Source: Candidatus Omnitrophota bacterium
GTDB lineage: Bacteria; Hinthialibacterota; Hinthialibacteria; Hinthialibacterales; Hinthialibacteraceae
Assembly: GCA_040755155.1 (NCBI GenBank)
Contig: JBFMBP010000079.1
Location: forward strand, 1-64,000
DNA length: 64,000 nt
Direction: 5' to 3'
Positions 24,592-37,240 of this stretch are shown here, piece by piece. The position numbers were made by a program, and so were the translations under genes. Position 1 is the first letter of the stretch, and every line of letters starts with the position of its first letter. The notes beneath the pieces are model-generated. The model was not told where the DNA came from. It saw only the letters and a program-made list of their open reading frames with translations, and did not search any database.

Positions 24592-27387
24592 TCACCACGG
24601 AATGGGAGATTTCGCCCCCAAGCCCGGACCGAGGAACACGGCGTTCCATAATAAGCGCGTGGTTTCGGGATAGTAGCCTCGGTCGTCCGGTTCGCAGGGG
24701 AAGAGAATAATCTGCCCTTTTCCTTTAGCCTCGCGGGTAAGATAAGCGCTTTTGGCCCAACGGCGGCGGGCTTCCGGCCATACTAAACCGCTTACGCGCA
24801 GGTTTTTTTCGGCGGCGAATCGAACCGGCGTTTCCACCGGCGGCTTTGAATAATAGGAGTTGGATGACCGGACTATAACGGCCAAAGGATTGTTGACGCC
24901 GAACGCCAACCAATGCTCTTCATCCACTCGCGCCCGCAAGAAAGCGCCGCGCGGGCTGAAACGTTTCTCCCAAGCGTCCTGTCTTTTAAGTTTTTCTATG
25001 TCTTCTTTCTTTTTGGCCGTCTCCGTCGCATCCTTGATATCGGATGGTTGATAATCCCATATATCCGCCTGGCTGGCGGACGCCGTTAAGGCTTTCTCTT
25101 CTCGATCAACGGCTTCGTCATAGAGTTCCATCTGCGGCAACGCCTCGGAACGTTCGCGGACGGCGGACATTTCCGCCTTGGGATCAGTCAGAAAGGAGAC
25201 GGCGGAACCGAGAGCGATCAGCGTACCGCCGTTTTCCACCCATACTTTCAAGAGTATAACTCCTCCTTCCGGCAGCGCCGACATAGAAGGAAGAATCAGC
25301 GCATTGTATTTCCTCAAATCCAGCGCGGACAACAGTTCGATATCCAAACAGGAAACGCGGGCGCCATAGACGGCGTCGAGCCAATTCCATGTCTGCCCAA
25401 AAGACGATGCGCTGACAGTACGGCCAAGAAAAAGACCGATGCGCGGCGGCGTCAACAGGATGAAATACTGCCCGCCGAGATCGGTTCCCTCCAAATCGAG
25501 CGCGGAATCGGCGGCGTGAAAGACCGCGCCGCTTTGATGGCTTATTGCGGGAATCTCCGCATGAAGACGGCTGGAATTTTCCACATTGCGCAAAAGAAAA
25601 CTTCCCTTTACGAATGACTTGCCGCCGCTATGGAAATCCCGCTCCGCCGCCCGTATGGCAAATCCCTTTTCCAACAACGACGATACGGCGAAAGTGGAAG
25701 CATCGTCGCTTCCATCCAAAACGTAACCGTACTTCGGATGCGACGGAATGGCGATAGGCTCCTTTGTAAAGGAGCGAATCGGGTCCATCTCCGCATTCAC
25801 CGGCGCCGTGGCTTGATAGCAAGTTGCGCCATAAGCAATGGGCATAGACCACGCAGTAACGTCGTAAAGGCGCGTCGCGTTCTTTTTCTCCAACTCGCGC
25901 CGCTCTTCTGTCAGAAAAGAGTCCTTCATGCGCGGATCGAATTCCATGACGGCGTTGAGGACGTGTTTTTGGGGTTGATTTACGGGAATGATCCAAGCGC
26001 CTGCGGGCAGTTCTTTTTCGTTAAACGAATCGCCGAAGGAAGAAGCGAGACCCTTGGCCGTAAAAGGCTTCTGCGCCTGATAGATTTCGATCCCCTGCCA
26101 TAGCAGGTTTTCTATCAAGCGATTCGTCCGCGCGGCGTTGGTCGCCGGTTCGATGAGGTAAGCGCAAACTTCTTTGTCCGCGGGCGGCGCGACGGTTTTC
26201 TTTTTTTCCCGATAATAATCCGTCAATAACTCCTGGCGATTGTCGGCGAGCGTTTGCAGATTGGCGAGGGAACTGACGATGTGATGATGCACGGTCTCGC
26301 GGTACGTCATCGTCGTCCCATCGGCGCGGCGCACGGCGGAACCGTCCACGCCCGCCTGTTCGTAGAGAATCATAAGCGCCCCGCTGTAGGCGATCCATTC
26401 CGAATAGCCGGGATAAAACATATCCAGCCATTCGCGGGTGTAATAGCTCCAACCGTAGCGGTCGAACGCTTTGGCTTGATCCTCGGCGAAGCGCTTCGAC
26501 CATTTTTCGTGCATGGGGGTTAGGTTTTGATTGACCGGCTCGCGGGGCGGCGAGAAGAGGTAAGTATCCAGCGGCCCCATTTCGTGCGAATCGACCATCA
26601 GCTGTGGGCGCCATTCTAAAAATGTTTTAACGCGGGCGCGGCTTTCCGGTTGGGAAAGGATGAAGAAATCGCGGTTCAGATCGAAGAAATAATGGTTGCC
26701 GCGCCCCCACGGCCATAGTCCCGTATGGTTAGCGCTCTGGACGTCGGGATTGAGAATCTTGCCGTTGAACGAACGCATCTGAGCCAGAAACCGCTCGCGC
26801 CCGTCGGGATTCTGCAAGGGATCGATGCACACAACGGCTTCGCGCAGGGTTTGTTGCGTGACGCCATCCTGTCCCGCCGCCAATTGATAAGCCAGCCAGA
26901 CAGCGGCGTCGGTGCTGGATAGCTCGTCGCCGTGGATACTGTAGGCCATCCAGGCGACAGCGGGCGTATTTTGAATAAGGGCGTCCGCTTCCGTTTCGCT
27001 TTTAAGCATTCGGGGATCGAAGAGTTTTTGGATTCCCGCTTTGATCTCATCCAATTTTTGCATATTCTCCGGCGAAGAGACAACGAGCAGCAGCAGTTTT
27101 CTTCCTTCATGGGTTTCGCCGTAAGGATAGAGGCGGATGTTCTCTTTCGCTTGCGCCAGCGTTTGAAAATAGGAGAATAATTCGGCATAGGAAACGGGAT
27201 GGCTGCCAACTTCATAGCCGAGAAAAGCGCCCGGTTCGGGAATCGCAGGATCGTAGACGCAGCTTTCGACGAATGGCTTGTCATACGCGGCGTTCTCTCC
27301 TGCGCCGCTTAATAAAACGGACATAAAGATTGCAAAATGAATTGTTAATAAGTAAAGAATCGATTTTGCGCTTTGGCGAATCGTCAC
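24592..27387 (-). CDS. Secreted M14 zinc carboxypeptidase-like protein, GTG start
   Basis: The 931-residue product begins with a signal peptide (SILYLLTIHFAIFMSVLLSG). Residues about 45-340 (in this numbering) form an M14 peptidase domain. YSIHGDELSS gives the first zinc ligand pair (H-x-x-E); LQNPDGRERF and DLNRDFF carry substrate-binding Asn/Arg positions; MVDSHEMG supplies another His. YEQAGVDGS is followed by a long C-terminal region with a class I glutamine-amidotransferase-like segment (LRKYNALILPSMSAL, VENGGTLIALGSA), as seen in large M14 proteins of environmental bacteria. The frame is open to an ATG at 27453, but that start lies inside an interspersed repeat. The GTG at 27387 has AAGGA eight bases upstream and gives a proper signal peptide. 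Confidence 0.78.
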   Translation of the reverse strand: MTIRQSAKSILYLLTIHFAIFMSVLLSGAGENAAYDKPFVESCVYDPAIPEPGAFLGYEVGSHPVSYAELFSYFQTLAQAKENIRLYPYGETHEGRKLLLLVVSSPENMQKLDEIKAGIQKLFDPRMLKSETEADALIQNTPAVAWMAYSIHGDELSSTDAAVWLAYQLAAGQDGVTQQTLREAVVCIDPLQNPDGRERFLAQMRSFNGKILNPDVQSANHTGLWPWGRGNHYFFDLNRDFFILSQPESRARVKTFLEWRPQLMVDSHEMGPLDTYLFSPPREPVNQNLTPMHEKWSKRFAEDQAKAFDRYGWSYYTREWLDMFYPGYSEWIAYSGALMILYEQAGVDGSAVRRADGTTMTYRETVHHHIVSSLANLQTLADNRQELLTDYYREKKKTVAPPADKEVCAYLIEPATNAARTNRLIENLLWQGIEIYQAQKPFTAKGLASSFGDSFNEKELPAGAWIIPVNQPQKHVLNAVMEFDPRMKDSFLTEERRELEKKNATRLYDVTAWSMPIAYGATCYQATAPVNAEMDPIRSFTKEPIAIPSHPKYGYVLDGSDDASTFAVSSLLEKGFAIRAAERDFHSGGKSFVKGSFLLRNVENSSRLHAEIPAISHQSGAVFHAADSALDLEGTDLGGQYFILLTPPRIGLFLGRTVSASSFGQTWNWLDAVYGARVSCLDIELLSALDLRKYNALILPSMSALPEGGVILLKVWVENGGTLIALGSAVSFLTDPKAEMSAVRERSEALPQMELYDEAVDREEKALTASASQADIWDYQPSDIKDATETAKKKEDIEKLKRQDAWEKRFSPRGAFLRARVDEEHWLAFGVNNPLAVIVRSSNSYYSKPPVETPVRFAAEKNLRVSGLVWPEARRRWAKSAYLTREAKGKGQIILFPCEPDDRGYYPETTRLLWNAVFLGPGLGAKSPIPW

Positions 27388-27420
27388 GGTTAAAATCCTT
27401 TCGGTCGAAGATGAACCACT

Positions 27421-27451
27421 CAAGGGCAAAAAAAACTTGCCCTTGCCACCC
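27421..27451 (+). repeat. Short interspersed hairpin repeat, copy 3
   Basis: CAAGGGCAAAAAAAACTTGCCC and CTTGCCACCC match the units at 5751 and 18843. Here it sits in the leader of the M14 peptidase gene and creates a spurious in-frame ATG on the minus strand. A diverged remnant (CTTGCCCTTG) is also visible at 31141. Confidence 0.65.
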
Positions 27452-27571
27452 ATTTTTTATATAGGCTATTTACGTTCTCATAGGAAGAGGGATAAATAAA
27501 GTCTATATTAGCGTGATCGAGTATTTCTCGCGGGTGAAATGAAAAACTTGCTTAATAGTGGAGAATCTATT

Positions 27572-31114
<3,543 letters not shown>

Positions 31115-31231
31115 AAGGATAGTCCACGGTTGAAAACAATCTTGCCCTTGTCGCTCGAGTCGCGTTGGGAAGGCTCAAAGCGAAGCGTATCCCGCCAGTA
31201 TCTCTGACGGAAAGTCGCATTCTGTTTACGA

Positions 31232-32392
31232 TTAAACAAATTGCCCGGCGGCGAAACCCGATGCCCAGGCCCATTGAAAATTGTATCCGCCTAAATGGCC
31301 TGTCGCGTCGACCGCCTCGCCGATGAAAAACAAACCGGGAACTTTCGCCGCTTCCATTGTCTTCGGCGAGAGTTCCCGCGTATCGACGCCCCCAACCGTC
31401 ACTTCCGCTTTTTCGTATCCTTCCGTTCCCTCTATTAGAATCCGCCAATGATGCAGCGAGTGCGATATGGCTTGAATTTGTTTTGGGGAATATTGATTGA
31501 CGGGACGATTCTCTCCATGAATCTCGCACCATTTTTGCGCCACTCTTTTGGGGAGATATCGGCTAAGCAAAGTGCAGAGCTGCAGGGTGGAACCGGGTTC
31601 GACGCTATCGGCCAATTCCATCCCCGGCAATAGATCGAGAGCGAGATCGTCGCCTTCGCGCCAATAGGAGGAAATTTGCAAAATCGCCGGACCGCTCAAT
31701 CCCGTATGCGTGAATAAGACGCTGTCCGTAAATTCCTTTCCTCCGCAGTCAACGCAAGCCGTAAATGAGGTTCCTCGCAATTCGCTCCAAATCCGCCGTT
31801 CCGTTTCCGCAATGCGCAAGGGAACCAGCCCCGGACGCAATTCTGTTACCTTCAAACCGAAGCGTTGCGCTGTTTCGAAGGCGAAATCCGTCGCGCCCAA
31901 TTTAGGAAAAGACAGTCCGCCAGTTGCAATAACCAGCGATTCGGATTCTAACGTTCCCTGGTTTGTTTGTAGGGAGAAACAAAGATTTTTCTCTGCTGCG
32001 GCAACGCGGCAATTCAGGCGCATCTCCACTCCCGCGCTCTCGCATTCCTCCCGCAGCATCTGCGCCACGCGGCGGGAGCCGTCATCGCAAAAGATGCGTC
32101 CGTCTTTTTCTTCATGCCACGCGAGACGGCGCTTGTCCATCAACGCCAAAAAATCTTGCGGCGAAAATCGCGCCAAGGCCGATAGGCAAAATCGGGGATT
32201 GGAAGATATATAGGCGTCCGCATTGGCGTATAGGTTCGTGCAGTTGCAGCGTCCCCCGCCGGAAATTTCGATTTTCCGGCCTATGCGATCGTTATGTTCG
32301 ATCAATAGAACGGAGCGTCCCCGGCGCGCCGCCTGAATCGCGCAAAACATCCCCGCCGCCCCGCCGCCAATGACAACGACATCCTTTTTCAT
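31232..32392 (-). CDS. BaiN/YhiN-family flavoprotein
   Basis: The 386-residue enzyme belongs to the HI0933/YhiN/BaiN family of FAD-dependent oxidoreductases: the dinucleotide motif VVIGGGAAGMFCAIQA at the N-terminus, GRKIEISGGGRCNCTN (about 42-57), VIATGGLSFPKLGATDFAF, and the C-terminal GLFFIGEAVDATGHLGGYN. Length is close to the family's usual 390-420. Members act on unsaturated or steroid-like substrates, or have unknown roles. The start overlaps the stop of the upstream (alpha/alpha)6 protein by four bases (ATGA, 32389-32392), so the two genes are translationally coupled, an unusual pairing for this family. Confidence 0.85.
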   Translation of the reverse strand: MKKDVVVIGGGAAGMFCAIQAARRGRSVLLIEHNDRIGRKIEISGGGRCNCTNLYANADAYISSNPRFCLSALARFSPQDFLALMDKRRLAWHEEKDGRIFCDDGSRRVAQMLREECESAGVEMRLNCRVAAAEKNLCFSLQTNQGTLESESLVIATGGLSFPKLGATDFAFETAQRFGLKVTELRPGLVPLRIAETERRIWSELRGTSFTACVDCGGKEFTDSVLFTHTGLSGPAILQISSYWREGDDLALDLLPGMELADSVEPGSTLQLCTLLSRYLPKRVAQKWCEIHGENRPVNQYSPKQIQAISHSLHHWRILIEGTEGYEKAEVTVGGVDTRELSPKTMEAAKVPGLFFIGEAVDATGHLGGYNFQWAWASGFAAGQFV

Positions 32393-34563
32393 TGCGGCGC
32401 GAGACGAATAACGTCCCCTTCCTCGAAATGGATAGGAATGCCTTCATTGGCGGTTGCAATGCGAACCGTGGATTCCGCTACTTTGTCTCCCGCCGCGTTC
32501 GTGCGGCTTATGCTCCATGAACCAGGAACAACATAGACGTAAAACGGTTGTTCCGAATTTCCTTTTCCTGTGAGCGTAATAACATTCCCCTCGGCGAGAA
32601 TATCCAAAATCATGCGATGAAGATGGATGCGCGTGATTTTCAATTGCGGCCAATCCTTCGGCAATTGGGGCTGAATCTGAAATCCATCGCCGCGCGGACT
32701 AAATCCCAAAAAGCCGCGCAGCATGAGTTGCGGGACGAGAAGGCTTTCGAAAAATTCCTGATCCAATCCCAAGCCGCCCGCATGGCCGCCGCCTTGCAGC
32801 GTGCCTCGGCTCCCGTCTTTGTAATATTCGCGATAGCCGCCGCCCGCTTGAACCTCGTCGAACCAGCGGATAATTTCTTGCAAGCGTTTCCAGGCGTTAT
32901 CCGGCCCCAAGACTTTCAGCCGCGACATCAAATCCTGATAGGAGAATCCCAACACGGCCCCGCCGTCCTGCACCTGGCCGCCCCACGGAATCTTTTCCGG
33001 CGAGTTCCAGAACCAGCCGTAATATTCGATATTGCGCTTCGTCGTCGCTCGGGGCGCGAAGCGCCAATGATAAATATCCTCTCCTTGCGACGTATCATCC
33101 TTAACTATGCGGTCGCCGTTCAACCATGACAGGATCGATTCCGCTTGGCGCGCTGTGGCAAAATCGTAATAGATCGCCTCGCAATTGAGGAAAGTGAATC
33201 CATAATCGTAAGCGACGCCGTCGTCGTCGATGCCGCAGAAAAAGCGTCCGGTTTGGTTATTCCAGAAAAGGCGGCCCGCAATCGCCTTGACTTCCTCGGC
33301 GTGGCGGCGCAACTCTTCCGGATCTTTGCGCATAGGGCTGCTGGGCAGATTCCATTCCGGATGGGCGGCGATCTCCCTCTCCAGCGAAATCATCGTATTC
33401 AGCGCATCGTAATAATGGATCGTAGCGTAAGCGTCCTTGCGTCCCATCGGCAAAAGATCCCAATAGTTATTGCCAATGCCGCGACCGGGGTGGATGATCT
33501 TCTTTCCGTCCTCCGTTAATTCCAATCCGCTGCGTCCGTCATGCCCGGCGAAAGGCGTCATGATGCACTTTTCTTTCAAGCCGCCCTGATTTTCCATCAG
33601 GTAAAGCAAAGCCAGCCTCATCCGGTTCAAGTTCTGGCGCAGGAAATTCAAATCGCGCGTCCAGCGAAAATATAGGGCGCAACCCCGAACGTAATTTTGA
33701 TTATTGATATTGTGCCGCGTGTCGTATTGCGTAAACAGCGCCTGGATTCCCGCCGCAGCGCCGGAGGGGGGATTGTCGAATTGTATCCCCAGCCGCGTGA
33801 TGCGTCCTTTCCAGGCGGGTGATTTGAATACGGGGATCATCGTAAAGACGATTCCCTGATCTTGGCGAATCGGCTCGAAATAAAACCGCCGTTCTGGACC
33901 GAAGGCGGGATTTTCTTCCGTCGTCCACTCCAAATAGGGTTGAGCATTGTCCAATCCCGAGGCGCGCCAGCGCAACTGGATGAAGGGCGATTGATCCGGC
34001 AAGATCGAAAGCGTCGGCGTGTGAATGCTTGCTCTCTCCTGCGTTAGTTCGATATTCCAAGCGTCATTGGCGATTCCTTTGTCCGCGCCGCCAGTTAATT
34101 CCCAACCTTCCTGCGTTTTGACGGACGTTCCATGCCATCCCTGCGGTACGCCCTGGAGGGAGAAATGCCAGCCCCATGTTCCCTCGCCTCCCTGTTTCCA
34201 GAATGGAAATGGCCAACCCAATTGATGAGCGATCGAGTTGTGTTGATGCGTAGCGACATAACCGTCGGAGTCGATGATTCGTTCCGAAAGCGCCTTAGCC
34301 CAACGCCGCCGCATATCGTTCATGCGGCCGTCCGTCTCCACGGCGGGCCAAAGCGAAGGACCGGAAATCCATTCGTCCCATAACGTCGCCAGCGGCCCGG
34401 AGGGCAGATAATGCAAATAATTGAGTTCCCGCAACGACTCCATCGCCTTTTCCTGGCCGGGAACGATATAATGAGGGAAATCGTCAGGAACATTTAAAGG
34501 CGCATCCGCTCCAGCGGCGGCAAGAGGGAAGGAAAGCATTATTATAAAAAGAAAATATCGCAT
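32389..34563 (-). CDS. Secreted (alpha/alpha)6-barrel glycosidase-like protein
   Basis: This 724-residue protein carries a signal peptide (MRYFLFIIMLSFPLAAAGAD). The central and C-terminal regions have the helix-rich pattern of six-hairpin glycosidases of the GH63/GH78/GH95 type: YFRWTRDLNFLRQNLNRM, GNNYWDLLPMGRKDAYATIH with an Asp in the place of the catalytic acid, WNNQTGRFFCGID, and GGQVQDGGAVLGFSYQD. A beta domain ends the chain (HLHRMILDILAEGNVITLTG). It probably acts on oligosaccharides in the periplasm. Its stop overlaps the start of the BaiN-like gene. No exact GH family can be assigned without a search. Confidence 0.66.
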   Translation of the reverse strand: MRYFLFIIMLSFPLAAAGADAPLNVPDDFPHYIVPGQEKAMESLRELNYLHYLPSGPLATLWDEWISGPSLWPAVETDGRMNDMRRRWAKALSERIIDSDGYVATHQHNSIAHQLGWPFPFWKQGGEGTWGWHFSLQGVPQGWHGTSVKTQEGWELTGGADKGIANDAWNIELTQERASIHTPTLSILPDQSPFIQLRWRASGLDNAQPYLEWTTEENPAFGPERRFYFEPIRQDQGIVFTMIPVFKSPAWKGRITRLGIQFDNPPSGAAAGIQALFTQYDTRHNINNQNYVRGCALYFRWTRDLNFLRQNLNRMRLALLYLMENQGGLKEKCIMTPFAGHDGRSGLELTEDGKKIIHPGRGIGNNYWDLLPMGRKDAYATIHYYDALNTMISLEREIAAHPEWNLPSSPMRKDPEELRRHAEEVKAIAGRLFWNNQTGRFFCGIDDDGVAYDYGFTFLNCEAIYYDFATARQAESILSWLNGDRIVKDDTSQGEDIYHWRFAPRATTKRNIEYYGWFWNSPEKIPWGGQVQDGGAVLGFSYQDLMSRLKVLGPDNAWKRLQEIIRWFDEVQAGGGYREYYKDGSRGTLQGGGHAGGLGLDQEFFESLLVPQLMLRGFLGFSPRGDGFQIQPQLPKDWPQLKITRIHLHRMILDILAEGNVITLTGKGNSEQPFYVYVVPGSWSISRTNAAGDKVAESTVRIATANEGIPIHFEEGDVIRLAPQ

Positions 34564-34784
34564 AATGGAAGTCGCTTTCTTTACGCAGATTGAATAAATC
34601 TTTGGGGATTAGGATTCATAGGAAATTACATGGCGTTTCATTCATTTTTCTCTTGTCTTTTTGTCTAAATCTTATATTGTTTTGACCTATTGCGATTGTC
34701 AAGCGAGAGCCGGCGCCGCTAAGAAGCCGAATCTTGACATGTTCATGGTTTCATAACTGCTATCAATTAAAAAGGGGAGATTCG

Positions 34785-35189
34785 ATGCCAAACAATAAAT
34801 TCGCCACTGTCATTACTTGCATGGACGGCCGCATTCAACTTCCCGTGAACGAATGGATTCGAAAAACATTCAACGTCGATTACGTAGATACGATCACGAT
34901 GCCGGGACCGAATAAAGTTATGGCTAAAGGATACTTTGGGGAGATGGATTCCATTCGGCAAAAAGTCAGGATATCCGTCGAAGCTCATGGTTCCAAAGTT
35001 CTTGCCATCGTAGGGCATTACGATTGCGCGGGAAATCCCGTTACCAAAGAAGAGATCGTTAAACAGATCCAAGCCAATATAATCCGCATAAAAGATTGGG
35101 GATTGCCGCTGGATTTGGTGGGATTATGGGTGAACGATCGATGGGAAATCGAGACCGTCGCCGAATCTAAGCGGCGGACGGCGGGATAA
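34785..35189 (+). CDS. Short beta-carbonic-anhydrase-like zinc protein
   Basis: The 134-residue protein keeps the zinc site of beta-class carbonic anhydrases: Cys12-x-Asp14-x-Arg16 (TCMDGR) and His78-x-x-Cys81 (GHYDCAG). These enzymes hydrate CO2 to bicarbonate. The usual length is 190-220 residues; this one lacks the N-terminal helices and much of the C-terminal part, like a group of short homologues whose activity is uncertain. GGGGAG lies five bases before the ATG. A longer reading from 34734 would start at a TTG inside a TTGACA and is unlikely. It converges with the pseudopilin gene two bases downstream. Confidence 0.75.
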   Translation: MPNNKFATVITCMDGRIQLPVNEWIRKTFNVDYVDTITMPGPNKVMAKGYFGEMDSIRQKVRISVEAHGSKVLAIVGHYDCAGNPVTKEEIVKQIQANIIRIKDWGLPLDLVGLWVNDRWEIETVAESKRRTAG

Positions 35190-35191
35190 CC

Positions 35192-35749
35192 TCACGGACC
35201 GAAGATGATAATATCTCCCTGGCTGATCAACCCATTCGTCGCATCGAAAATGGGGGATGCCCGCATGTCCTGGACTTCGGATAAATTATCCGGCCCTTGG
35301 CTGGAGAGCAAGTATTCCGCATGAAGCGGCGCGCCGGAGGAATTTTTGATGGTCCAATCCAAGAGAGTGATGGGCCAGCCGCAGGATTTATCGCGATTGA
35401 TATAGAAATATTCTTTGGATGCGAACGTACTCGTCCGGCTGCCCTCTTGGGAATTGAACGGATCGACGGCGGGAACATTGGCGTAAGCCACCGGCTTGAA
35501 AATCTCTCCCGCGCGGAATTGCACGTCGCCCATAATCTCCAACGTACAAGAGGGCGGATAGCCGGACTCGTCAGCCCGATACATCTCGATGGCCGTCTTC
35601 ATCGCCCGCAAATCGCCTTCCACGCGGGCGATTTTGGCCCGCATCTGCGCATTGAGAAAATTGGGAACTGCGATCGCCGCCAATATCCCGATAATGGCGA
35701 CGACGATTAACAATTCGATGAGAGTAAATCCCTGATTCCTCATATTCAT
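35192..35749 (-). CDS. Type IV-pilin-like pseudopilin (prepilin N-terminus)
   Basis: The 185-residue protein has a perfect class III signal: short basic leader MNMRNQG, then cleavage before FTLIELLIVVAIIGILAA with Glu at position 5 of the mature protein. The N-terminal helix continues into an alpha-beta globular head (ARVEGDLRAMKTAIEMYRAD, then ESGYPP). This is the GspG/PilA-like plan common in PVC-type bacteria, where many such genes are scattered outside secretion operons. No secretion genes are near. It may be a minor pilin or pseudopilin, or an envelope protein processed by prepilin peptidase. Confidence 0.85.
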   Translation of the reverse strand: MNMRNQGFTLIELLIVVAIIGILAAIAVPNFLNAQMRAKIARVEGDLRAMKTAIEMYRADESGYPPSCTLEIMGDVQFRAGEIFKPVAYANVPAVDPFNSQEGSRTSTFASKEYFYINRDKSCGWPITLLDWTIKNSSGAPLHAEYLLSSQGPDNLSEVQDMRASPIFDATNGLISQGDIIIFGP

Positions 35750-35773
35750 TCTTCCTTCAACAATTTCTGATAA

Positions 35774-35934
35774 CTCATGTTACGCACGAAGGCCATTTAT
35801 TAAGGAATTTGCCGTCCTAACAATTCCTCTCCCAAGATTGGGAGAGGTTAGGTGAGGGTTGATTTGTTTAAACTTAAAACCCCTCACCCTAACCCTCTCC
35901 CAAAGGGCGAGGGAATGGTAATGCGTAACATGAG
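35774..35934. repeat. MITE-like element, family B, best copy
   Basis: CTCATGTTACGCA (35774-35786) is exactly reversed at 35922-35934. Inside, GAGGTTAGGTGAGGG and CCCCTCACCCTAACC are complementary, so the 161-bp unit can form a long hairpin. Related copies: 5650-5822 (degenerate) and 18776-18811 (one end). No ORF. Confidence 0.75.
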
Positions 35935-36041
35935 CTGATAAATCGTGGTTCTGCGTCCCTATTGTACTTCTATTTTTTATGCTATTTCTATGGCGTAATC
36001 ATATATTTTTTTAGATTGAAACGTTAGAACGGAGAATTATT

Positions 36042-37226
36042 ATGGCGAATCCACGGCATCCTGACAATAATAAAATTCATCGGCGAACGTTTATTATGGG
36101 GTTTTCCGCCGCCAGCATTCATGCGGCCTTTGCGGAATCGTCCGCCGCCCAAAAAATCCGCATCGGCGTCGTTGGCGGTGGATTCGGATGTTCATTCTAT
36201 TGGCATGAACACCCCAACTGCGTTGTGGCCGCCGTCAGCGATCTGCGCCCGGACCGGCGCGACCGGTTGGTTCAAACCTATCATTGCGATCAGGTCTACG
36301 AGTCCCTCGAAAAACTTATTCTCGACAAAACCATCGACGCCGTCGCCGTCTTTACCGGCGCTCCCGATCATGTGCGCCATTGCTCCGCCGTCATGAACAG
36401 CGGCAAGCATGCCCTTTCCGCCGTTCCCGCCGCCATGAGCCTGGAAGAATGTCAAACGCTGATCGACGTAAAAATAAAAACCGGCATGACCTATATGATG
36501 GCGGAAACGAGCTATTACCGCCAGGAAGCCATCACCGCCCGCCAATGGTACAAGGAAGGAAAATTCGGCAAAATCTTTTCCATCGAAGCGGAATACCACC
36601 ACGACATGACCCACGACGGCCCCGGCCTCATCTATTACAATGGACAACGCACTTGGCGCTACGGCTTTCCGCCCATGCACTATCCTACTCACGCCTTGGC
36701 TTTCGCCGTGAGCGTTACCGGCGAACGCATGACCCAAGTCTCCTGCATCGGCGACCGGGCGGCCGGCAATCCCGTCTATCAAGAGAATGCCTATAACAAC
36801 AATCCTTTCTGCAACGCAACGGCGCTCTACAAAACCAATAAGGGCAACGCCGTCCGCCACGCCGAATTCCGCCATGCGGCGGCGGGCGTCTGCGAGCGGG
36901 CGCAATGGTATGGCGACAAGATGAGTTTCTTCATGCCCACGCCGAACGGAACGCCCGCTACGATTTTCCGCATCGGCGAAAAGCCGGAAACCTACAATCA
37001 GCCGATGCACTGGAAAACCGATCTTTTGCCGGAACCCTTGCGGCATGACAGCGGACACGGAGGATCGCACACGTTTATTACCCACGAGTTCATAACTGCC
37101 CTGCGGGAAAACCGCAGGCCCGCAGTCGATGTTTATGAAGCCGCGGCCTATACCGCGCCGGGAATTGTTGCCCATCAATCCGCGCTGAAAGACGGCGAAC
37201 TCTTAACCGTCCCCGATTTTGGATGA
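36042..37226 (+). CDS. Tat-exported Gfo/Idh/MocA-family oxidoreductase
   Basis: The 394-residue protein starts with a twin-arginine-type signal (HRRTFIMGFSAASIHAAFAE). It continues with the NAD(P)-binding Rossmann fold IRIGVVGGGFGCSFYW, then SDLRPDRRDRL. The segment SGKHALSAVPAAMSLEECQ is where most family members have a conserved EKP; here the residues are AVPA, so the cofactor-site lysine is missing. YRQEAITARQWYKEGKFGKI and HYPTHALAF match the C-terminal substrate domain. These enzymes act on sugars, inositols or their oxidised forms. GGAG lies seven bases before the ATG. The missing Lys may mean changed chemistry. Confidence 0.82.
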   Translation: MANPRHPDNNKIHRRTFIMGFSAASIHAAFAESSAAQKIRIGVVGGGFGCSFYWHEHPNCVVAAVSDLRPDRRDRLVQTYHCDQVYESLEKLILDKTIDAVAVFTGAPDHVRHCSAVMNSGKHALSAVPAAMSLEECQTLIDVKIKTGMTYMMAETSYYRQEAITARQWYKEGKFGKIFSIEAEYHHDMTHDGPGLIYYNGQRTWRYGFPPMHYPTHALAFAVSVTGERMTQVSCIGDRAAGNPVYQENAYNNNPFCNATALYKTNKGNAVRHAEFRHAAAGVCERAQWYGDKMSFFMPTPNGTPATIFRIGEKPETYNQPMHWKTDLLPEPLRHDSGHGGSHTFITHEFITALRENRRPAVDVYEAAAYTAPGIVAHQSALKDGELLTVPDFG

Positions 37227-37240
37227 ACGGATTCCCCTAT

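Noticed and set aside
34734-34784. Longer start for the carbonic-anhydrase-like gene
   Set aside because: It would begin at a TTG within TTGACA and adds 17 residues not matching the family; the ATG at 34785 has GGGGAG upstream.
36192-37178. A 328-codon minus-strand frame opposite the Gfo/Idh/MocA gene
   Set aside because: Antisense shadow; no motif, and the sense frame has a Tat signal and Rossmann fold.
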